Below, piece after piece: positions 34,952-43,657 of a stretch of 64,000 bases of DNA. The stretch is from UBA7662 sp036787895 (GTDB lineage: Bacteria; Bacteroidota; Bacteroidia; UBA7662): assembly GCA_036787895.1 (NCBI GenBank), contig DAIQOK010000016.1, positions 15,611-79,610 on the forward strand, read 5' to 3'. The notes beneath the pieces were generated by a model that did not search any database, had not been told where the DNA came from, and saw nothing but the letters and a program-made list of their open reading frames with translations. Numbering within the stretch: position 1 is the stretch's first letter; each line of letters starts with the position of its first letter. Made by a program: the position numbers and the translations under genes.

Positions 34952-36349
34952 ATGACGGATAATCAACGCACCATTGGTGCTCCGGTTAGTATTGCCGGTG
35001 TAGGTTTACATACCGGTGCTTTGGTCACCATGACCTTTCATCCGGCGCCGGTCAACCATGGATTTGTCTTCAAAAGAACAGATCTGGAAGGCCAGCCAGA
35101 AATTCCTGCCACCGTTGATTATGTAGTTGATACCTCCCGGGGTACCACCCTACAAAACGGCCTGGCCAAGGTGCATACCGTAGAGCATACACTTGCCGCC
35201 TTGGTAGGCATGCAACTCGACAATGTGCTCATCGAGCTCGATGGTCCTGAAACACCCATAGCTGATGGTAGTTCTATCGAATTTATCAAAGTGCTGGAGC
35301 CTGCCGGTTTTGTTGACCAGGGTGTTGCCCGTAATTATCTCGAAATCACAGAAAATTTTCATTTCTACGATCCCGAAAAGGATGTAGAAATTACGATACT
35401 GCCTTACGACCGTTATCGAATTTCGGTACTGATAGATTATGATTCGCCGGTACTTGGCACACAGCATGCAACGCTAAACAATATCAGCGATTTTAAAGAA
35501 GAAATTGCGGCTTGTCGTACTTTCTCCTTTTTGCATGAATTGCAAATGTTGCTCGATCATAACCTCATCCGCGGTGGCGACCTGAACAATGCCATTGTGG
35601 TTGTCGACAAAATCGTCAATGAAAAAGAGCTGGCAGAGCTGGCTAAGGCGTTTAATAAGCCTCACATGGAAGTACGTCGCGAAGGCATACTGAATAATGT
35701 GGAGTTGCGCTTTGTGAATGAACCTGCCCGCCACAAACTACTTGATGTGGTTGGTGACCTCGCCTTGCTCGGCCGACCCATTAAAGGTCATGTCATAGCC
35801 TCGAAACCAGGTCATGCCGGTAATGTGGAGTTCTGCAAAAACCTCAAACAAAGCCTGAAAAAGAAACCAGCGAAATACGACATTCCACGTTACGACCCTT
35901 TGGCAGAGCCTGTATTCGACGTGAATAAAATCATGGAGTTTCTGCCGCATCGTTATCCTTTTTTGCTGGTCGATAAAATTACCGAGCTCAGTGACACCCA
36001 TGTGGTAGGCGTCAAAAATGTGAGCATGAATGAACCCCATTTTATTGGACATTTCCCCAATAATCCGGTGATGCCTGGCGTGCTCTCTATCGAGGCCATG
36101 GCACAAACCGGTGGTATACTCTGCTTGAGTTTGATGGATGATCCTGGTGGCTATTGGACTTACTTCCTGAAGATAGATAATGCGAAATTTAAAGACAAGG
36201 TTGTTCCCGGCGACACATTAATCTTTAAATTGGTACTCAAAGAACCCATACGTCGTGGCATTTGTCAGATGTACGGTCAGGCTTTTGTAGGAAATCGCCT
36301 GGTATTAGAAGCCGACCTGATGGCACAACTTGTTAAGAAGACAAACTAA
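34952..36349 (+). CDS. lpxC/fabZ: Bifunctional LpxC deacetylase/FabZ dehydratase
   Basis: 465 aa fusion typical of Bacteroidota. The N-terminal ~300 residues are the zinc deacetylase LpxC: HTVEHTLAAL with H75 and H79, and LDGPETPIADGSS. The committed step of lipid A synthesis is done here. The C-terminal ~145 residues are 3-hydroxyacyl-ACP dehydratase FabZ with catalytic H333 in FLPHRYPFLLVD and E381 in GVLSIEAMAQ. It begins 5 bp after lpxD, and its stop overlaps the lpxA start by one base. Confidence 0.96.
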   Translation: MTDNQRTIGAPVSIAGVGLHTGALVTMTFHPAPVNHGFVFKRTDLEGQPEIPATVDYVVDTSRGTTLQNGLAKVHTVEHTLAALVGMQLDNVLIELDGPETPIADGSSIEFIKVLEPAGFVDQGVARNYLEITENFHFYDPEKDVEITILPYDRYRISVLIDYDSPVLGTQHATLNNISDFKEEIAACRTFSFLHELQMLLDHNLIRGGDLNNAIVVVDKIVNEKELAELAKAFNKPHMEVRREGILNNVELRFVNEPARHKLLDVVGDLALLGRPIKGHVIASKPGHAGNVEFCKNLKQSLKKKPAKYDIPRYDPLAEPVFDVNKIMEFLPHRYPFLLVDKITELSDTHVVGVKNVSMNEPHFIGHFPNNPVMPGVLSIEAMAQTGGILCLSLMDDPGGYWTYFLKIDNAKFKDKVVPGDTLIFKLVLKEPIRRGICQMYGQAFVGNRLVLEADLMAQLVKKTN

Positions 36350-37128
36350 TGAAGCAACCACTGGCATACATACATCCCGACGCAAAAATTGCCAACGACG
36401 TTGTTATTTCTCCTTTTGTCACCATTGAAGGTGATGTTGAAATAGGCGAAGGCTGTTGGATTGGGTCGAACGTGACCATTTTTGATGGCGCTCGTATTGG
36501 CAAAAACGTAAAAATTTATCCAGGAGCTGTAATCTCGGCAGCGCCACAGGATTTAAAATACCAGGGTGAGCAGACATTTACCTTCATAGGCGATTATACG
36601 ATTATCCGGGAATGTGTAACTGTAAACCGGGGCACCCGCGACCGCATGAAAACAGTCGTTGGTGAGCATTGTCTTTTGATGGCTTATTCCCATGTTGCAC
36701 ACGATTGTATTGTAGGTAATCATGTGATTCTGGCGAATCTGGCTACATTAGCCGGACATATTCTGGTAGAAGACTGGGCCATACTCGAAGGTATGGTTGC
36801 TGTTCAGCAGTTTGTGACGGTAGGTGCACATTCTTTTGTTGGTGGTGGCTCCTTGGTCCGCAAAGACGTCCCTCCTTTTGTTAAAGCTGCTAAAGAGCCC
36901 CTTTGTTTCGCCGGAGTGAATGTGATTGGTATGCGCCGCAGAGGTTTTAATGAAGAAATGATTCGTCAGGTAGAGGATATTTACCGCATCATTTATGTGC
37001 GCGGCTACAATATTTCCAAAGCACTCGATATTGTTGAAAGCGAAATAGCCGATTCGACCGAAAAAACAAGAATACTCGATTTCATCCGGTCATCCACCTA
37101 CGGGGTGATCAAAGGTATGATCGAATGA
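36349..37128 (+). CDS. lpxA: UDP-N-acetylglucosamine acyltransferase
   Basis: 259 aa left-handed beta-helix acyltransferase, first step of lipid A synthesis. N-terminal hexapeptide repeats begin IHPDAKIANDVVISPFV. The catalytic histidine is in MAYSHVAHDCIVGN. The C-terminal helical domain includes GMRRRGFNEEMIRQV. Start overlaps the lpxC/fabZ stop (TAATG), and its end overlaps the ABC gene by 4 bp, so the cluster is translationally coupled. Confidence 0.96.
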   Translation: MKQPLAYIHPDAKIANDVVISPFVTIEGDVEIGEGCWIGSNVTIFDGARIGKNVKIYPGAVISAAPQDLKYQGEQTFTFIGDYTIIRECVTVNRGTRDRMKTVVGEHCLLMAYSHVAHDCIVGNHVILANLATLAGHILVEDWAILEGMVAVQQFVTVGAHSFVGGGSLVRKDVPPFVKAAKEPLCFAGVNVIGMRRRGFNEEMIRQVEDIYRIIYVRGYNISKALDIVESEIADSTEKTRILDFIRSSTYGVIKGMIE

Positions 37129-37754
37129 AAAGTGGGGTCGGTTTACGACTCCATCAGGCCGGCAAACGCTTTAATCGCGATTGGATTTTCCGTGCTCTCT
37201 CCCTAGAGCTCCCAGCTGGTCAGCAATTGGCGTTAACCGGCCCGAATGGCTCCGGTAAATCAACACTACTTGGTGTGATGTCGGGTTATTTGTCACTTTC
37301 AGAAGGTAAAATCGATTGGTTTTCGGGCGAGAAAACAATAGAAAGGGAGACGGTTTACAACCAGATGATGCTCACTGCCCCTTATCTGGAATTGCCAGAA
37401 CATTTAAGCGCTACCGAACTTTTCGATTTTCATTTTAAACTGAAAGGCAGCCGGTATTCCGGTGATTATAACAGTCTGCTCGAATCGGCAGCTTTGCATC
37501 GGGTGAGTCACAAAGCCATTAGAGATTATTCATCCGGCATGAAACAGCGATTGAAACTGCTACTCGTCTTTTATAGCGCTGTGCCTTTCCTACTACTTGA
37601 TGAGCCCACTTCCAATTTAGATCAGGCAGGAATAGACTGGTATCTTCAGCTCAAAGAAAATGAAACTGCCGGACGTACACTAGTTATCGCAAGCAACCAA
37701 GGCTATGAATATGCTGGCTGCAGACTGCAGTTGAATGTTCAGGACTTTAAATAA
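37125..37754 (+). CDS. ABC transporter ATP-binding protein
   Basis: 209 aa single ABC ATPase domain. Walker A is GPNGSGKST (K45), signature YSSGMKQRLKL, and Walker B LLLDEPTSNLD. The H-loop histidine is replaced by asparagine: TLVIASNQ, N191. No permease gene is adjacent. The 4-bp overlap with lpxA suggests a role linked to lipid A or the envelope, but the substrate is unknown. A terminator with UUCG loop lies ~190 bp downstream, after a set of phased heptamers. Confidence 0.88.
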   Translation: MKSGVGLRLHQAGKRFNRDWIFRALSLELPAGQQLALTGPNGSGKSTLLGVMSGYLSLSEGKIDWFSGEKTIERETVYNQMMLTAPYLELPEHLSATELFDFHFKLKGSRYSGDYNSLLESAALHRVSHKAIRDYSSGMKQRLKLLLVFYSAVPFLLLDEPTSNLDQAGIDWYLQLKENETAGRTLVIASNQGYEYAGCRLQLNVQDFK

Positions 37755-37757
37755 CTG

Positions 37758-37806
37758 CTGTCTATTTTTTCAGAATAGTAGACAGTAATTCTGAATTATT
37801 AGACAG
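37758..37806. repeat. Three TAGACAG heptamers phased at 21 bp
   Basis: CTGTCTA (inverted) starts at 37758; TAGACAG starts at 37779 and again at 37800. Each is exactly 21 bp from the next, about two helical turns. The two direct copies sit in a longer imperfect repeat (about 16 bp). The first and second can also pair as a hairpin. It may be a protein-binding site or part of the 3' region of the lipid A operon mRNA. Confidence 0.6.
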
Positions 37807-37942
37807 TTCATCTAACTCCAGAAGACGAATACAGGCCAAAAAGCAACTTTCTTCCTTTTTAATTCAAAATGCTAGCTTCTTGGCATCAAGCTTGCAGTTC
37901 CTGCGTGTCTTCATTTTCATCAGGTAGTATTTTTTTAACACT

Positions 37943-37966
37943 AGGGGTCTTCGGGCCCCTTTTTTT
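37943..37966 (+). terminator. Rho-independent terminator of lipid A operon
   Basis: A 7-bp stem AGGGGTC/GGCCCCT (one T-G pair) closes a TTCG tetraloop and is followed by TTTTTT. The T-tract overlaps the stop codon of convergent dprA (37965-37967). Confidence 0.85.
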
Positions 37967-39077
37967 ATGCCATGCGGCAGTAGAACTTTCCCGGGAGAGC
38001 TCTGACCAGACCTTTAAATTCAAGTGCGAGTAACAACGAAGCCAGTTTGCTGAGCGGCAAATCGCTTTGAGCACAAAGTTGATCTACCGAAAGCTGCGGC
38101 GCCAAGCTCAATAAATCGAGGAGTGCTTGTTCCTCCGGTTCCAGTTCCAGAAATAGTTGCATTTGCCGGGTAGGTATTTCTTCGGCTTGTGGCAACCAAT
38201 TAAGTGCCTCCATCAAGTCCTCGGCGCTGGTCAGGAGAGCTGCTTTGTTTTGTCGGATCAAACGGTGCGCTCCGGCACTGCTGACATCGTTCACCCTACC
38301 TGGAAAAGCAAATACATCCCGATTATAGCCATTGGCTAATTCTGCCGTTATTAATGCGCCACCATTTTGAGCAGCCTCTACCACCACTACTGCATCAACC
38401 ATACCTGCCACAATCCTGTTCCGCTTCGGGAAGTTCTCCTTGTCTGGCTCGGCTTGGTGCCATAATTCTGTAAGCAAACCTCCTTTTTCCAACATTTTCT
38501 CGGCTACCGGTTTGTGTGCTGCGGGATAAATCCGACTGAGTCCGTTGCCCATCACGGCAAGCGTGGGCAAGGCGGCTTCCAGCGCAGCTCGGTGGGCGGC
38601 GATATCTATCCCATAAGCCAGGCCACTTACGATGGTGACATTCAATGCACTTAAGCCCAAAATCAATTGCCTGCTTAATCCCAGACCATAAGGAGTGGCT
38701 TTGCGTGTACCAACTACGGCTATGATGCGTTGGGCATTTAATTCGGCTTGACCTTTCATAAATAGTAGCAAGGGATAATCAGCACAACGTTTTAGCCGCT
38801 GGGGAAAGTCGGCTTGCTGATAATGCAATAGGCGAATGTTGTTTTTGAGGATGTAATTCAACTCCTGCTCTGCCAGTTTCAGTGAAGCAGGTTCACGAAC
38901 TGCAGCCGCTACTTTCGGGCCAATGCCAGGTATTGTTTCCAGCAGCTGACGTTTACTTTTAAAAACTGCTTCGGCACTTCCACAACGCCCCAGCAAAGCC
39001 CTGGCATTGTTGTTCCCAACACCGGCTACCTGGAGCAAAGCCAGGGTATATAATAATTCAGTTTGTTCCAATTCCAT
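37965..39077 (-). CDS. dprA: DNA processing protein DprA
   Basis: 370 aa. An N-terminal helix-hairpin-helix-like region (LLETIPGIGPKVAAAV) precedes the Rossmann-like DprA core: VGTRKATPYG, VSGLAYGIDIAAHRAAL, NGLSRIYPAAH, PKRNRIVAGM and ALITAELANGYNRDVFAFPG. A C-terminal winged-helix domain follows (LLSLAPQLSVDQLCAQSDLP). DprA loads RecA on incoming ssDNA in natural transformation. Only 24 bp separate its start from the divergent TonB receptor gene, so promoters must overlap the coding regions. Confidence 0.95.
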   Translation of the reverse strand: MELEQTELLYTLALLQVAGVGNNNARALLGRCGSAEAVFKSKRQLLETIPGIGPKVAAAVREPASLKLAEQELNYILKNNIRLLHYQQADFPQRLKRCADYPLLLFMKGQAELNAQRIIAVVGTRKATPYGLGLSRQLILGLSALNVTIVSGLAYGIDIAAHRAALEAALPTLAVMGNGLSRIYPAAHKPVAEKMLEKGGLLTELWHQAEPDKENFPKRNRIVAGMVDAVVVVEAAQNGGALITAELANGYNRDVFAFPGRVNDVSSAGAHRLIRQNKAALLTSAEDLMEALNWLPQAEEIPTRQMQLFLELEPEEQALLDLLSLAPQLSVDQLCAQSDLPLSKLASLLLALEFKGLVRALPGKFYCRMA

Positions 39078-39101
39078 TCCGACTCGTAAATTAGTGCGAA
39101 T

Positions 39102-41417
39102 ATGCCGGAGCGTTTTTCAGTTATCACGCGTGTTTTATTAGGTTTCACGCTTCTTTTGTCATTTTTTGATGCCTCAGCGCAATATCGGCTGTTCGGCGTA
39201 GTAAAAGATGCCGAAAGTAAATTACCGCTTATTGGTGTAACCATTCAATATAATGGTGGAGGAACAATAACCAATTTGGCAGGTCAGTTTGAATTAAAAT
39301 TCACCGAAAAAACCGAGCTGACCCTCAGTTTCAGTTATATCGGCTACAGTAATCTCCTCCTAACATATCGTGTAGATGAGCATAGTGGCGACACCGAATT
39401 GCTCATCTTATTGAAACCACAAACCAATGCCCTGAATGAAGTGGTGATTACTGCCAGTCGTTTTGAACAATCCCGTTCAACCGCCGTGCAAAGTATGGAA
39501 GTGGTGAAAGCAGGACAAACCCTGGCCTATAACTCCATCAACGCCGACGATGCCTTGAACCGCATGCCGGGCTTAAATGTAGCCCGGGGTCAGTTGAATA
39601 TTCGGGGCTCAAGTGGTTTCACCTACAATGTTGGAAGCCGTGTGCTGGTGCTGCTCGACGGCATGCCGCTGATAACGGCTGAGTCGGGAGAAGTGAAATG
39701 GAATGTGCTTCCTATGGAACTAGTCGATCAAATCGAAGTCATCAAAGGCAGTGGCTCGGCTTTGTATGGTGCTTCAGCCTTGGGCGGTGTAGTTCACTTC
39801 AGGACCAAAAAGCCTTCAGATGTACCGCAAACTCATGTTACGTTTTTCCAGCAACGTTACGACGCTCCCAACGAGGAGCATAATGATCCCTGGCGTAGGC
39901 GTAGTCGACCTTTAGCACATGGTGTTCAACTTTCGCATTTACGGAAAATCGGCAATCTTGATCTTACCCTGGCTATGAATGCCATGAACGACGACGGTTT
40001 CCGTATAGGCGACCCGAGCCGTCGGCTGCGGTTGAATCTGGGCACCCGCTATCGGGTGAAAGAAGGCTGGTTTGTGGGAATAAATATGACCTATCTGCTC
40101 GATTCCACCCGTTTATACACCTTTTGGGCCAGCGACAAGGATGCTTTCGAACCCTTTGAAGGATCGGTTAATCCACAACTCAACCACCGCTTGGCTGTTG
40201 ATCCCTTTATTGAATATATCCCTAACAAACACAGCAAACATAGTTTGCGCAATAGGTATTATCGGTCTTATACCAATTACAACAACGAAGATTTTGGCCA
40301 GGGGGAAAATTATTACAGCGAATACCAATACCAGCACCGATTCCAATTTCCCTGGGCCAAAAGCACCGTAATCACGGGCGGTCTGGTAAATCAAAGTAAC
40401 TTCATTTTAAGTGACAGGCTCTACGGTACCCAAAATACCGGGAATAGATCAGCCTATTTACAATTCGACCAAAACGTCTGGCGTGTGAGCTGGTCGTTGG
40501 GTGGACGCTATGAACAATTTGTCATCAATGGCAGCGTAAGCGAAGGCGCGCCCGTTTATCGTGCCGGATTAAATTTTGAGCTGTGCAAGTCTACTTTTTT
40601 ACGTGCTAGCTATGGTGAGGGATTTCGTTACCCTTCGGTAGCTGAACTATTCAGCAATACATTTATAGGTTCAATCCGTCTGCAAAGCGACCCACAATTA
40701 CGTCCCGAGCGGAGTAAAACCTATGAAGTTGGTCTGTTGCAGGGCTTTCAACTGGGAAAATTCGACGCCCTGTTTGACATTGCACTTTTCCGCACGGATT
40801 ATACCGATATGATTGAATATGCTTTTGGGGTGGTGCTGCCTGAAACCTATACTGCTCGCGATTCACAGGACATCAGTAACAACAATTGGGGTGCACTGGC
40901 GCAACGTTATGCCCGTTTCGCCCCCGCCAATGTGGTTCAAGCTCGGATTACCGGTTGGGAAAGCAGTTTGCGTGGAAAAACCAGTCGCGGGAAGTTTTCG
41001 ATGGAGTGGCTGTTGGGCTATACTTACGTCAATCCCATTAATCTGAATCCACCACAATCTTTGTATAATCTCCCTGCCGATTTGATGCAATACCTGAAAT
41101 ACCGCTACAAACACCTGGCGCGAACAGATATTACCTTGGGTTGGGCGGGCTGGCAGCTGGGCATGAATGTGCGTTACAACAGTGTAATTCTGAATATTGA
41201 TGAAGACTTTTATGCCTTTATGCCAGGGTTAACGGAATACCGGCTTCGGCATTTAGAAGGTGATTTGATAGCTGATGCCCGCATTGTGAAAAACTTCGAC
41301 GCGCATTTTAATGTGAGTTTTATTGTGAGGAATATGTTTAACGAAAGTTATATGGTCGTTCCCGGCAATATTGGAGAACAGCGCGCTTTTGTGGGTCAGT
41401 TTAATTTCAGGTTTTAG
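39102..41417 (+). CDS. TonB-dependent receptor (copy 1)
   Basis: 771 aa outer-membrane receptor. The signal peptide ends near DASAQ. A carboxypeptidase D regulatory-like domain follows (LFGVVKDAESKLPLIGVTI), then the plug: NEVVITASRFEQSRS, DALNRMPGLNV, NIRGSSGFTYNVGSRVLVLL and IEVIKGSGSALYGASALGG. The rest is a 22-strand-type barrel ending in NFRF with a terminal phenylalanine. The substrate cannot be inferred. It is followed 4 bp later by a paralog and then an S9 peptidase, so all three probably form one operon. SusD is absent. Confidence 0.9.
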   Translation: MPERFSVITRVLLGFTLLLSFFDASAQYRLFGVVKDAESKLPLIGVTIQYNGGGTITNLAGQFELKFTEKTELTLSFSYIGYSNLLLTYRVDEHSGDTELLILLKPQTNALNEVVITASRFEQSRSTAVQSMEVVKAGQTLAYNSINADDALNRMPGLNVARGQLNIRGSSGFTYNVGSRVLVLLDGMPLITAESGEVKWNVLPMELVDQIEVIKGSGSALYGASALGGVVHFRTKKPSDVPQTHVTFFQQRYDAPNEEHNDPWRRRSRPLAHGVQLSHLRKIGNLDLTLAMNAMNDDGFRIGDPSRRLRLNLGTRYRVKEGWFVGINMTYLLDSTRLYTFWASDKDAFEPFEGSVNPQLNHRLAVDPFIEYIPNKHSKHSLRNRYYRSYTNYNNEDFGQGENYYSEYQYQHRFQFPWAKSTVITGGLVNQSNFILSDRLYGTQNTGNRSAYLQFDQNVWRVSWSLGGRYEQFVINGSVSEGAPVYRAGLNFELCKSTFLRASYGEGFRYPSVAELFSNTFIGSIRLQSDPQLRPERSKTYEVGLLQGFQLGKFDALFDIALFRTDYTDMIEYAFGVVLPETYTARDSQDISNNNWGALAQRYARFAPANVVQARITGWESSLRGKTSRGKFSMEWLLGYTYVNPINLNPPQSLYNLPADLMQYLKYRYKHLARTDITLGWAGWQLGMNVRYNSVILNIDEDFYAFMPGLTEYRLRHLEGDLIADARIVKNFDAHFNVSFIVRNMFNESYMVVPGNIGEQRAFVGQFNFRF

Positions 41418-41421
41418 GCGA

Positions 41422-43653
41422 ATGAAAAAAGGGCTGTTGTTGCTTTTATTCGGGTTGGTTTATATAAAACCCATACTTGCCCAACAGTTGGTTGGCCAAG
41501 TAAAAGATGCAGAAAGCGGTACACCTTTGGCCGGGGTGAACATCGTATATAGTCCCAATCGGGGAACGGTAACTGATGCTGAGGGTAGATACAGTCTGAA
41601 ATTTGAGCAAGCGGGCGATTTTCAGCTTGAATTCAGCTATATAGGCTATGTGAGTCTGCGCCAAAAAGTAAGTTTAGCGACTGGACAACAACTGCAACTC
41701 CATGTTTCCCTGCATACCAATCTGGCCATACTCAATCCGGTAGTAGTAACAGCAGGCCGTTACGAGCAGCGACAAAATGAAGTAACTGTTTCGATGGAGG
41801 TATTGCAAGCCAGTTTAATTGAAAACAACAATTCCACCAAATTCGATGATGCCCTCGACCGTATACCGGGTGTAAGTGTGCTGAATGGCCAGGCTAACAT
41901 CAGAGGTACCAGTGGTTTTTCGTATGGTGCCGGAAGCCGGGTATTGGTTTTGGTAGATGATATGCCCCTCCTGAGTGCCGATGCCGGGGATGTAAAGTGG
42001 GCCTATATCCCCATCGAAAATGTGGCACAAATTGAAGTCATCAAAGGCGCTTCTTCCGCTTTGTTTGGCTCGAGTGCGCTGGGCGGCATCGTCAATTTGC
42101 GTTCCGCTTATCCTACAGGCACACCTAAAACACAAATCCAGACATTTTTCGGGTTGTATGGTCAACCGCGCGCAGAATTTAGGTCGCCTTTTCCCGACCG
42201 ACCACATTACCAAACCGGCCTAAGTTTTTTGCACAGCCAACAGTTTGGCAAACTCGACTTCACTGCAGGCATGTACAGTCTCTATGATGAAGGTTATCGC
42301 ATCGGCGACTACAGCAAACGTATCCGGGGAAATGTCAATCTTCGATACCGACTTACCGAAAATTGGAGCGTGGGCCTGAATGTCAATGCCATGCGGGATT
42401 CATCCGGCAACTTTTTCTTTTGGGAGAGCGATACGGCTGCCTTTTTCCCTTCTCCCGGCACCAACGACACCCAATTGGGGCTGCGGTATAATATCGACCC
42501 CTATGTACAATATATAGGTAAATCGGGACAAAAACACAGCTTTAGAAACCGGTATTACTTTACCGAAAACCGGGGAAGTGCCGACCGGCGGACCAAAGGA
42601 CATGTGTATTACAACGAATACCAATATCAACGACCTTTGAAACTTTTCTTTGCCGAGAAGACCATACTCACCGCAGGAGGTGTTCACATTTACAATGGCA
42701 TTGAGAGTGGCGTTTTGTATGGCAATCGCGACAGTCGTAACCTGGCGGGCTACCTACAGTTCGACCAAAACTTCAAACGACTCAACTATTCGCTGGGTTT
42801 TCGATACGAATCTTTTGTCATTAACCGGGAAACCCCCATCAACTATCCCGTTTTTCGGGGGGGCATCAATTACCGTTTGCTAAGTGCGAGCTGGCTCCGT
42901 GCTTCTTTCGGTCAGGGGTTTCGGACCCCATCGGTCGCCGAACGTTATGCCAATGCAGCAGCAGGCGGTATTTTAATTGTGCCTAATCCCAATCTGGGCA
43001 GCGAAAGTGGCTGGAGCAGTGAAATAGGCATCCGACAAGGCTGGCGTTGGGGGAATTTTAGCGGTATGGTAGATTTGTCGGGATTCTGGACACAGTTCGA
43101 CAATATGATTGAATTTCAGCTGGCATCAACTGCTTTTGGGTTTCAGGCTGTGAATCTTGGCAATCGATTAACCCGCATTCGCGGACTTGAACTCAGCACC
43201 GGTACCCAGGGAAAAATCGGGAAAGTCGCTCTGCAATTACAATTGGGTCACACTTACATTCAGCCCATCGAAAGATTTACTCCCGTACCTTCTTTGCCCG
43301 AATTCACCCTCGACTCGACATTAAAATACCGAAGTAACCACCTGTTTCGTGGAGATGTGGATGTGCGGAGAGGACGATGGCATGGCGGCGTAAATATTCG
43401 TTACAACAGTTTTGTACAGCGCATCGACCAATTGTTTGAAGTAGCCATACCAGGAGTGGCTGCCTACCGTCAACGCGATAACCAAGGCGATTGGTTGTTC
43501 GACTTGCGGTTTGGGATGGATGTGCATGAAAAAATACAAGCCAGTTTTATAGTCCGTAATCTGACCAACGAAGCCTATATGATTGTACCAGGTAATATTG
43601 GTGCGGCACGACACTATTTGATACAACTCACTTACCGCCACGGCGGACAATAA
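41422..43653 (+). CDS. TonB-dependent receptor (copy 2)
   Basis: 743 aa from the ATG at 41422, which gives a clean signal peptide (MKKGLLLLLFGLVYIKPILA); the frame is open further upstream but overlaps copy 1. The domain order is the same as copy 1: regulatory-like domain (VGQVKDAESGTPLAGVNI), plug (NPVVVTAGRYEQRQNE, DALDRIPGVSV, IEVIKGASSALFGSSALGG) and barrel. Similarity to copy 1 runs to the end (VRNLTNEAYMIVPGNIG). The C-terminus RHGGQ lacks the usual terminal aromatic residue. A tandem duplication with probably different ligand specificity. Confidence 0.9.
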   Translation: MKKGLLLLLFGLVYIKPILAQQLVGQVKDAESGTPLAGVNIVYSPNRGTVTDAEGRYSLKFEQAGDFQLEFSYIGYVSLRQKVSLATGQQLQLHVSLHTNLAILNPVVVTAGRYEQRQNEVTVSMEVLQASLIENNNSTKFDDALDRIPGVSVLNGQANIRGTSGFSYGAGSRVLVLVDDMPLLSADAGDVKWAYIPIENVAQIEVIKGASSALFGSSALGGIVNLRSAYPTGTPKTQIQTFFGLYGQPRAEFRSPFPDRPHYQTGLSFLHSQQFGKLDFTAGMYSLYDEGYRIGDYSKRIRGNVNLRYRLTENWSVGLNVNAMRDSSGNFFFWESDTAAFFPSPGTNDTQLGLRYNIDPYVQYIGKSGQKHSFRNRYYFTENRGSADRRTKGHVYYNEYQYQRPLKLFFAEKTILTAGGVHIYNGIESGVLYGNRDSRNLAGYLQFDQNFKRLNYSLGFRYESFVINRETPINYPVFRGGINYRLLSASWLRASFGQGFRTPSVAERYANAAAGGILIVPNPNLGSESGWSSEIGIRQGWRWGNFSGMVDLSGFWTQFDNMIEFQLASTAFGFQAVNLGNRLTRIRGLELSTGTQGKIGKVALQLQLGHTYIQPIERFTPVPSLPEFTLDSTLKYRSNHLFRGDVDVRRGRWHGGVNIRYNSFVQRIDQLFEVAIPGVAAYRQRDNQGDWLFDLRFGMDVHEKIQASFIVRNLTNEAYMIVPGNIGAARHYLIQLTYRHGGQ

Positions 43654-43657
43654 TTCT

